From contig JALQVQ010000075.1 of NCBI GenBank assembly GCA_023260315.1, positions 1-12,301 on the forward strand: a stretch of 12,301 nucleotides of DNA, written 5' to 3'. Shown piece by piece: positions 6,892 through 12,301 of the stretch. Below the pieces are notes generated by a model. That model was not told where the DNA came from. It worked only from the letters and a program-made list of their open reading frames with translations, and made no database searches. The translations under genes were made by a program, and so were the position numbers. Source of the stretch: Burkholderiaceae bacterium (GTDB lineage: Bacteria; Pseudomonadota; Gammaproteobacteria; Burkholderiales; Burkholderiaceae_C). Numbering within the stretch: the first letter of the stretch is position 1; every line of letters begins with the position of its first letter.

Positions 6892-7995
6892 ATGGACTTC
6901 AATTTTTCGGATGAACAAAATCAATTGGCTGAGGCTGTTGGGCGCTGGGTTGAGAAGGCCTATCCCTTTGAGCGGCGGTTAACGAGCAGCCGAAGTGGCG
7001 GCTTTTCAAGCGAGGCCTATCAAGAGCTCGCAGACCTGGGCCTCTGTGGCCTGCTAACAGCCGATACCTACGATGGCATGGATATGGGCCCTGTAGAGGC
7101 CATGGTTGTGCTTGAAAAACTGGGTGCTGGACTGGTCTTGGAACCCCTAGTTCAATCTTGGATCGCCGGTGCGCTGATCCAAGCATTTGGATCCGATGCG
7201 CTGAAGGCAACATGGCTACCAGCCCTATCAAGCGGCGAAAAACGCCTCGCCGTGGCAATGGGCGAGCGGGGATCACGTTACCACTGGGCGAAGTGCCAAA
7301 CCACAGTGACGGCCGATCACTTGACCGGCCACAAACATGTCGTGGTCGGCGGCGGGGTGGCGGATGGCTACTTGGTACTCGCCAATGACGGCGCGCAATT
7401 GGCGCTCTACTTGGTTGAGCGTTCAACGGCTGGTGTACGTTGCGAGTCATATTCGACGCAGGATGGGGCCAACGCTGCCGATCTGACTTTCCAGTCGGCG
7501 CCAGCGACGCGCGTCACGGCTGATGGACTCGCCGCCGGCAAAGCGGCGCAGGCAATGGGCGTCACTTGGCTGTGTGCCGAGGGTGTCGGCATTATGGAAA
7601 AAATGTTAGCCATAACGGTTGACTACATGAACACGCGACAACAGTTTGGGAAAACCATCGCCAGCTTTCAGGCACTGCGACACCGTGTTGCCGATATCAA
7701 AATGGCGCTGGAACTCGCGCGGTCGATGAGCTACTACGCCACACTTAAATTGAACGATGCGCCGGAAGAGCGTGACCGTGCGATGGCGCGGGCAAAGGTC
7801 CAATTGGGGCAAAGCATGCGGCTCGTTGGGCAAGGTTGTATCCAGTTGCACGGCGGGATTGGCGTCACCGATGAGGTGGCTATCAGCCACTACTTCAAGC
7901 GCCTCACTCAGATGGAAATGCAGTGGGGTGACACACTGCACCACCTGGGCCATGTCAGCGACCAGATGCAGCCGACGGCTGGGGTCTTTGCGTAA
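6892..7995 (+). CDS. Acyl-CoA dehydrogenase, small subunit type (PimD-like)
   Basis: Second half of a predicted heteromeric acyl-CoA dehydrogenase, resembling the pimeloyl-CoA dehydrogenase small subunit PimD. The 367-residue product begins MDFNFSDEQNQLAEAVGRWV. It keeps the C-terminal helical-domain motifs MNTRQQFGK (246-254) and QLHGGIGVTDE (318-328). The middle beta domain is degenerate: the usual T-E-P-x-A-G-S-D motif is replaced around residues 122-130, and the Glu at the usual base position is absent. Such subunits are thought to help bind FAD and shape the dimer without supplying the base. An AGGA lies before the ATG, and only 17 bases separate it from the large subunit, so they form one operon. 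Its last 41 bases overlap the end of the convergent SDR gene. Confidence 0.87.
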   Translation: MDFNFSDEQNQLAEAVGRWVEKAYPFERRLTSSRSGGFSSEAYQELADLGLCGLLTADTYDGMDMGPVEAMVVLEKLGAGLVLEPLVQSWIAGALIQAFGSDALKATWLPALSSGEKRLAVAMGERGSRYHWAKCQTTVTADHLTGHKHVVVGGGVADGYLVLANDGAQLALYLVERSTAGVRCESYSTQDGANAADLTFQSAPATRVTADGLAAGKAAQAMGVTWLCAEGVGIMEKMLAITVDYMNTRQQFGKTIASFQALRHRVADIKMALELARSMSYYATLKLNDAPEERDRAMARAKVQLGQSMRLVGQGCIQLHGGIGVTDEVAISHYFKRLTQMEMQWGDTLHHLGHVSDQMQPTAGVFA

Positions 7996-8902
7996 GGCCT
8001 TCGCGAACGGTTGGGTAGCGCAAGCGCACACCTAACCGTATTTTCATCCGGGTGTTATCGATGCGCCGAGACTCTTGCATGAAACTCAGTGCCATTGGGG
8101 TCAGCGCCGCCTTCAAGGCCTCAAGGGGTAAGCGCGGCGGTACGGGCAGGCCGTAAACGCTTGCTGCGTAGCTGATGTAGTCACCCATACGCATGTCCGA
8201 ATCATCGTTAACGTTCACCACTTGGTGACGTGCACGTCCCTGCAAGGCCTGCCAGCAGGCGTCTGCTAAGTCGTCCGCATGAATGTGATTGGTGAAGACA
8301 TCGTGCGCGGGATCGGGAATGGGCGTGCCACGCTGCAGTCGCGCCTCGGGGGTACCATTTTCGCGATCAGGCGCGTAAATACCGGGAATACGCAGAATCG
8401 TGAACGGGGTTGGGACCGCTCGCCCCCGCGAGGCGATGGTTGCCTCGGCATCAACGCGCCGACGCGCACGGTCAGTTTGCGGATTCACCGCATCGGTCTC
8501 GCTCACACGAGCGCCCTGACAGTCGCCATAAACGCCTGTGGTCGAGCCATAGACAACTTGACGAAGCTCACCCCGGCGTCGCAACGCGCGCAACAACCCG
8601 CGGGTGCGTTGATCCACGACACCCACGGTCGCAGGCGGCGCAAGATGCAGGACGTGGGTCGCCAAGCCTGCCAATCGCAACAGTGATGCCGGTTCATCCA
8701 GATTGCCCACCAAGGGACGCACGCCCAATGCGCGTAAATCTGGACATCGACTGGGGGTTGAAGTCAGCGCCATCACCGCCCAAGCCGGTCCAGCGCCTCG
8801 CTTTGGGATGCGCTTGATCGCACGCACACCCACATCCCCACAACCGATGATGAGCAAACGGGGCCGACGGAAACGAGCAGGCAAAGCACCTAATGCAGGC
8901 AT
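7955..8902 (-). CDS. Atypical NAD(P)-binding SDR / 'NAD-dependent epimerase' family protein
   Basis: A 315-residue extended SDR-fold protein of unknown substrate. The dinucleotide-binding motif GCGDVG (20-25) follows the first strand LLIIG. YGSTTGVYGD is at 118-127, and FTNHIHADDLADA (203-215) and VNVNDDSDM (229-237) are typical of extended SDRs. Where active members have a Y-x3-K pair before the DAE helix, this protein has RARRRVDAEA (145-154), so both residues are missing. A redox or epimerase activity is therefore uncertain. The ATG at 8902 has no visible Shine-Dalgarno. The 3' end overlaps the PimD-like gene by 41 bases, and the encoded tail (QRPQPSAASGR) looks non-conserved. It is divergent from the ferredoxin reductase gene. 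Confidence 0.78.
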   Translation of the reverse strand: MPALGALPARFRRPRLLIIGCGDVGVRAIKRIPKRGAGPAWAVMALTSTPSRCPDLRALGVRPLVGNLDEPASLLRLAGLATHVLHLAPPATVGVVDQRTRGLLRALRRRGELRQVVYGSTTGVYGDCQGARVSETDAVNPQTDRARRRVDAEATIASRGRAVPTPFTILRIPGIYAPDRENGTPEARLQRGTPIPDPAHDVFTNHIHADDLADACWQALQGRARHQVVNVNDDSDMRMGDYISYAASVYGLPVPPRLPLEALKAALTPMALSFMQESRRIDNTRMKIRLGVRLRYPTVREGLTQRPQPSAASGR

Positions 8903-8965
8903 AAATTGGGTATTTTTATTTTTTGCGACAATACAGGGTTACACGCTAACCGTGCACCCATAAGT
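8903..8965. promoter_or_regulatory. Divergent spacer between the SDR gene and the reductase gene
   Basis: A 63-base AT-rich spacer that should contain promoters for both genes. A small hairpin is visible: GGTTA/TAACC separated by five bases around 8938-8952. I could not assign -35/-10 pairs with confidence on either strand, and neither gene has a strong Shine-Dalgarno. Confidence 0.3.
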
Positions 8966-10006
8966 ATGACATTCAACATCCAAGTAGAGCCCAGCCAACG
9001 CGCTTTTGTTACCGAAGCTGACGAAACCATCCTGGCGGCCGCCATTCGTCAGGGAATCGGCCTCCCCTATGGCTGCAAAGACGGCGCGTGCGGCTCGTGT
9101 AAGTGTAAAAAAGTCAGCGGCGAGGTGGTGCATGGGCCCCACCAAGTCAAGGCACTCAGTGAGGCCGAAGAAGCGGCTGGCTTTGTTTTAGCTTGCTGCG
9201 CGAAGCCACTGAGTGATGTGGTTTTAGAGTCCCGTCAGGTGACGGCTGCGGGGATACCACCCATCAAAAAAATGCCCGTTCGGGTGGCGCACATGAGCCG
9301 GCCGTCCAGTGACGTCGCTGTCGTCCGGCTTCAACTGCCTGCGACAGAGCCGTTCCAATATTTCGCGGGACAGTATGTCGAATTTCTGTTGCGTGATGGT
9401 GACCGCCGAAGCTATTCGATGGCCAACGCACCCCACACCCAAACTGAACTGCCCGGTATCGAGTTACACATTAGGCACATGCCTGGTGGGAAGTTCACAG
9501 ATGCTGTCTTCAGCACCATGAAGGAGCGTGACATCTTGCGTGTCGAGGGGCCTTACGGCAGTTTCTACCTGCGTGAAGATTCCGACAAACCGATGGTATT
9601 CGTCGCATCTGGCACTGGGTTCGCTCCCATCAAAGCCCTGTTAGAGCACATGATGTTTACCCAATCAAAACGGGATGTCAGTGTGTATTGGGGTGGCCGC
9701 CGTCCAGCGGATCTCTATCTGCATGACTGGATGATGGCGACCGCCGCCGCGATGCCCAACGTGCGCTACATCCCTGTTGTCTCTGACGCCGCGCCCGAGG
9801 ACGAGTGGACCGGACGAACCGGCTTCGTTCACCAGGCGGTATTAAACGACTTTGCCGATTTATCAGGCATGGAGGCTTACGTCTGCGGCGCGCCGATCGT
9901 TGTGGAATCAGCCCAAAGGGATTTCGTTGCAGCGCGCGGTTTACCGGCAGATGCCTTTTTCGCTGACTCCTTCACCAGCGCCGCAGACAAGGTGGCTGAG
10001 ACCTGA
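8966..10006 (+). CDS. 2Fe-2S ferredoxin / FAD / NAD(P) oxidoreductase ('CDP-6-deoxy-glucoseen reductase' family)
   Basis: A 346-residue three-domain electron-transfer flavoprotein that would pass electrons from NAD(P)H through FAD to a [2Fe-2S] cluster and on to an unknown acceptor. The N-terminal ferredoxin domain has C37-x4-C42-x2-C45 (YGCKDGACGSC) and C77 as cluster ligands. The FAD domain has RRSYSMAN (147-154). The NAD domain has GTGFAP (216-221) and the C-terminal YVCGAP (305-310). The ATG at 8966 (MTFNIQVEPSQ) is preferred over a TTG at 8906, which adds 20 non-conserved residues. Betaproteobacterial members are usually annotated as the AscD-type sugar reductase, but no deoxysugar genes are present, so that name is likely misleading. 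The stop lies one base from the stop of convergent sco. Confidence 0.9.
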   Translation: MTFNIQVEPSQRAFVTEADETILAAAIRQGIGLPYGCKDGACGSCKCKKVSGEVVHGPHQVKALSEAEEAAGFVLACCAKPLSDVVLESRQVTAAGIPPIKKMPVRVAHMSRPSSDVAVVRLQLPATEPFQYFAGQYVEFLLRDGDRRSYSMANAPHTQTELPGIELHIRHMPGGKFTDAVFSTMKERDILRVEGPYGSFYLREDSDKPMVFVASGTGFAPIKALLEHMMFTQSKRDVSVYWGGRRPADLYLHDWMMATAAAMPNVRYIPVVSDAAPEDEWTGRTGFVHQAVLNDFADLSGMEAYVCGAPIVVESAQRDFVAARGLPADAFFADSFTSAADKVAET

Positions 10007-10007
10007 G

Positions 10008-10634
10008 TTACTTCTCTGCGAGCAGGCGCTTGACGTCTGCCGCTAGCCCCGCAGCACCGGTGTTGTACCGGTGGTAAAGGCGCAGCTGGCCTTTGGTATC
10101 GTAGACATAACTGCCCGCCGAATGATCCATTGTGTAGCTCGTCGGTGTGGGGCCCTCCACGCGCTTGTAATAGATCTTAAAGTCTTGCGCGACCTGTTTG
10201 AGCTGTCCAGGGTCGGCATAGAGCGCCTTGAAGGTCGGGTCAAAGTTACCGACGTAAGCGGCCATGACCTCTGGCGTATCGCGCTCAGGATCAACGCTCA
10301 AAAATAGGCCCTGAAACCGCTCGCCATCGGCACCCAGCAGAGCCTTTGCCTCTGCCATTTCGGTCATCGAAGTGGGACACACGTCAGGGCATTGGGTATA
10401 ACCAAAAAAAATCACCACCGCTTTGCCACGGAAGTCGGCGAGGGTTCGGCGCTGTCCAGTCTGATCGGTGAGGTCAAAGTCTTTCGCGTAATTGGCGCCG
10501 GTAATATCGACACCGACGAATGGCGGCACATCCGCCGTACATGCGTTGAGGGTCAGAAGGCCTGCGCCCACAGCACCCACCAACAGAATGTGTCGAATCC
10601 GTTTTCTCAGCCCATCGGGATTGATATTGAACAT
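10008..10634 (-). CDS. Sco1/SenC family cytochrome oxidase copper-assembly lipoprotein
   Basis: Copper chaperone with a thioredoxin fold, needed to build the CuA centre of cytochrome c oxidase and acting on the periplasmic side of the membrane. The 208-residue product has a basic N-terminus, a hydrophobic stretch and a lipobox LNAC with C32 as the probable lipidation site. The copper ligands are present: C82 and C86 in FFGYTQCPDVCP and H171 in TMDHSAG. FLSVDPERDTPEVM (111-124) is typical of the family. It starts three bases after the ctaB stop, so it is the last gene of the ctaA-ctaB-sco operon, as in many Burkholderiales where this block follows the cox genes. No terminator follows, because the convergent reductase gene ends one base away. 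Confidence 0.95.
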   Translation of the reverse strand: MFNINPDGLRKRIRHILLVGAVGAGLLTLNACTADVPPFVGVDITGANYAKDFDLTDQTGQRRTLADFRGKAVVIFFGYTQCPDVCPTSMTEMAEAKALLGADGERFQGLFLSVDPERDTPEVMAAYVGNFDPTFKALYADPGQLKQVAQDFKIYYKRVEGPTPTSYTMDHSAGSYVYDTKGQLRLYHRYNTGAAGLAADVKRLLAEK

Positions 10635-10637
10635 GGA

Positions 10638-11546
10638 TTAGATACTCACGTAGTGATCAAGCAGCAGTGCGGCAAATAAGACGGACAGATGAATCAAAGA
10701 GAATCGGAAGGTCTGACGTGCCAACGCGTCGGAGTACGCCCGCATCAACGCGATGGCATAGCCCACAAATCCGATTGATAAAACCACCGCAGCAACCAGG
10801 TAAAGCCAGCCACTCATGCCAACCATAAAGGGCAGCAGGCAAGCCGCGCCCAAAACAATCGTGTACAACAAGATTTGTAAACGCGTGAACTCAGAGCCAT
10901 GTGTGACCGGCAACATGGGAAGACCACTCTTGCGGTAGTCTTCAACACGATAGAGCGCCAAGGCCCAGAAGTGTGGAGGCGTCCACAAAAAGATAATCAA
11001 GAAAAGAATCAGCGCCTCATGCCCGACCGTACCGGTCATCGCCGCCCAGCCCAAAACAGGTGGCATCGCGCCCGACGCGCCACCGATCACGATGTTCTGC
11101 GGGGTCATCGGCTTCAAAACGACGGTATAGATAACGGCGTAACCAACAAACGTCGCGAAGGTCAGCCACATCGTTAGGGGGTTGATCCAAACGTACAGAA
11201 TCCAAGATCCCAATCCGCACAAAACAGCGGAAAACGTCAGTGTCTGGCGGTTGCTGAGTTGCCCCTTCGCCGTCGGTCGCCAGCTCGTGCGTCGCATCTT
11301 TGCGTCAATTTGGCTTTCAACAACACAGTTAAAGGCAGCAGCTGCGCCAGAAACCAACCAAATCCCAGTACAGGCGATGAGCATCTGCATCAGCGCACTC
11401 GGCGCGGGCAGACCCGGCACAGCCAGCACCATGCCAATGAGGGCGCAGAAAACGATGAGTTGAATCACGCGCGGCTTCATGAGGGCGTAAAACTGTCGCC
11501 AAATAGGCATCGTGACGCCCTCAGCGACCGTTGATTGAGTGGTCAT
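10638..11546 (-). CDS. ctaB: Protoheme IX farnesyltransferase (heme O synthase)
   Basis: Integral membrane UbiA-family prenyltransferase that adds a farnesyl group to heme B to make heme O for terminal oxidases. The 302-residue product has the first polar motif N73-x3-E77-x3-D81 with MRRTSWRP (84-91), [11 protein letters not shown] (188-198), and the second motif [13 protein letters not shown] (202-214). The first aspartate of the N-x3-D-x3-D motif is Glu here, which I believe is common in betaproteobacterial CtaB. Eight or nine membrane spans are apparent. The ATG overlaps the stop of ctaA in an ATGA (11543-11546), indicating translational coupling, and sco follows after three bases. Confidence 0.96.
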   Translation of the reverse strand: MTTQSTVAEGVTMPIWRQFYALMKPRVIQLIVFCALIGMVLAVPGLPAPSALMQMLIACTGIWLVSGAAAAFNCVVESQIDAKMRRTSWRPTAKGQLSNRQTLTFSAVLCGLGSWILYVWINPLTMWLTFATFVGYAVIYTVVLKPMTPQNIVIGGASGAMPPVLGWAAMTGTVGHEALILFLIIFLWTPPHFWALALYRVEDYRKSGLPMLPVTHGSEFTRLQILLYTIVLGAACLLPFMVGMSGWLYLVAAVVLSIGFVGYAIALMRAYSDALARQTFRFSLIHLSVLFAALLLDHYVSI

Positions 11547-12301
11547 GACTGGATAGCCTTAAACGTAGAGGATGTCTTTAAAAAACGCGCTCGCACCAGC
11601 ACGCCTGTTAAGACCAAGACAAAACCAGCGGCACCACCGGTGTGGCTCACGGCCGCCAGCAAGGGCCAATTGAAGACCACATTGGATACGCCTGTCGCGA
11701 GCTGCCAGGCCGCTAAAAACCACAAAAAGTACCCCGCAGCACGGTAGTCTGGCACCTCGCGAAGGCGCATGCCGACCCAGATCGCCAGAGCCAGCACAAG
11801 ATATGCCATCAGGCGGTGGGTGTAGTGAATGGCAGTCAGCGCCTCGAAAGGGATCGCAGTCCCCTGCCCATCCTGACCCAAAGGTCGCCACCACTCGAAT
11901 CCTGCTGAGAAATTCATCGCAGGCCACCATTGCCCCTGACACGTCGGGAAATCTTGGCACGCCAAGACGGCGTAGTTGGTACTGACCCACGCCCCAAGCC
12001 CCATCTGCAACCAAACCAGTCCAAACAGCGCCACCACCAGCCCGAAGACCGCCGGACGGAGGTTAGCCCCAGAGCCTGACGGGGCAACATCAACCAGTCG
12101 AACTTGTGTTGAGCGCAACAAGGCCAGCAGAATCATGGCGCCCAACAAATGCAGCGTCACGATGGCGGGGAATAACTTCATGGTGACCGTCAAGGCCCCG
12201 AACGCGCCCTGGACACACACCCAAATCAGTGACACCGTCGCGAGCAAGCGTGCAGTTCGCTGCCGCCATGCCATGATTGTGAGGATCAAAATAAGGGCGC
12301 C
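11543..12301 (-). CDS. ctaA: Heme A synthase, partial (N-terminus beyond the window)
   Basis: Integral membrane enzyme that oxidises the methyl group of heme O to make heme A for the aa3 oxidase. The reading frame is open to the right edge and 252 residues are visible. They begin inside the protein, so the first membrane segment and the first conserved His are missing. Numbered from the first visible residue, candidate heme ligands are H51 ([10 protein letters not shown]), H159/H162 ([11 protein letters not shown]) and H220 (VSHTGG). A cysteine pair lies at C115/C121 ([12 protein letters not shown]). Membrane spans alternate with short loops as in the COX15/CtaA family. A TTG at 12289 is not a credible start, since hydrophobic sequence continues upstream. 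The gene leads the ctaA-ctaB-sco operon within the window and overlaps ctaB by four bases. Confidence 0.94.
   Translation of the reverse strand, partial: GALILILTIMAWRQRTARLLATVSLIWVCVQGAFGALTVTMKLFPAIVTLHLLGAMILLALLRSTQVRLVDVAPSGSGANLRPAVFGLVVALFGLVWLQMGLGAWVSTNYAVLACQDFPTCQGQWWPAMNFSAGFEWWRPLGQDGQGTAIPFEALTAIHYTHRLMAYLVLALAIWVGMRLREVPDYRAAGYFLWFLAAWQLATGVSNVVFNWPLLAAVSHTGGAAGFVLVLTGVLVRARFLKTSSTFKAIQS

Noticed and set aside
6899..7450. 183-residue open frame antisense to the PimD-like gene.
   Set aside because: A shadow of a GC-rich coding region with a low-complexity Arg/Pro/His-rich product. The sense gene is clearly real.
8906..8965. TTG start adding 20 residues to the reductase.
   Set aside because: The extra residues do not resemble ferredoxin domain sequence and lie across the divergent promoter spacer.
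12287..12289. TTG as the start of ctaA.
   Set aside because: The frame continues as hydrophobic residues to the window edge and the product would lack the first part of the CtaA fold. The gene is cut by the window.
1..12301. Mobile elements, CRISPR arrays, tRNAs, defence systems or a biosynthetic cluster.
   Set aside because: No transposase, repeat-spacer pattern, tRNA-like cloverleaf or cluster-type genes were found. The content is ordinary housekeeping genes.

Overview
The window looks like a housekeeping stretch of a betaproteobacterial chromosome, most likely Burkholderiales. The evidence is zinc-free L28/L33 proteins followed by a DesA-type desaturase, a Sun/RsmB-family RNA methyltransferase and purN. 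A 'CDP-6-deoxy-glucoseen reductase'-type ferredoxin reductase and a ctaA-ctaB-sco cytochrome oxidase assembly operon complete the pattern. Codon use looks uniform, and I see no mobile element, tRNA, rRNA, CRISPR array or phage gene.

Layout, left to right: rpmB and rpmG (+) end at a strong intrinsic terminator. A second hairpin follows that terminates desA arriving from the other strand. desA and an rsmB-like methyltransferase (both -) are separated by a 223-base gap that probably holds the desA promoter and leader. prfC (+) starts 34 bases from the methyltransferase, divergently, and its 3' end overlaps purN (-) by 12 bases. From the purN start region, two acyl-CoA dehydrogenase subunits (+, PimC/PimD type) run divergently. 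The second one overlaps the end of an atypical SDR 'epimerase' (-) by 41 bases. That gene is divergent from a 2Fe-2S/FAD/NAD reductase (+), whose stop lies one base from the stop of sco (-). The sco, ctaB and ctaA genes form a tightly packed leftward operon, with ctaA cut by the right edge.

Functions fall into translation (L28, L33, RF3, rRNA m5C methyltransferase), lipid metabolism (desaturase, acyl-CoA dehydrogenase pair), purine synthesis (GAR transformylase) and heme A/cytochrome oxidase assembly (CtaA, CtaB, Sco). All genes appear intact except ctaA.

I found no convincing undescribed system. The points most worth a second look are a possible switchable hairpin over the desA ribosome binding site, three convergent gene pairs with no room for terminators, a 9-bp inverted repeat between purN and the dehydrogenase pair, a possibly leaderless prfC, and an SDR protein lacking the usual catalytic Tyr-Lys pair.
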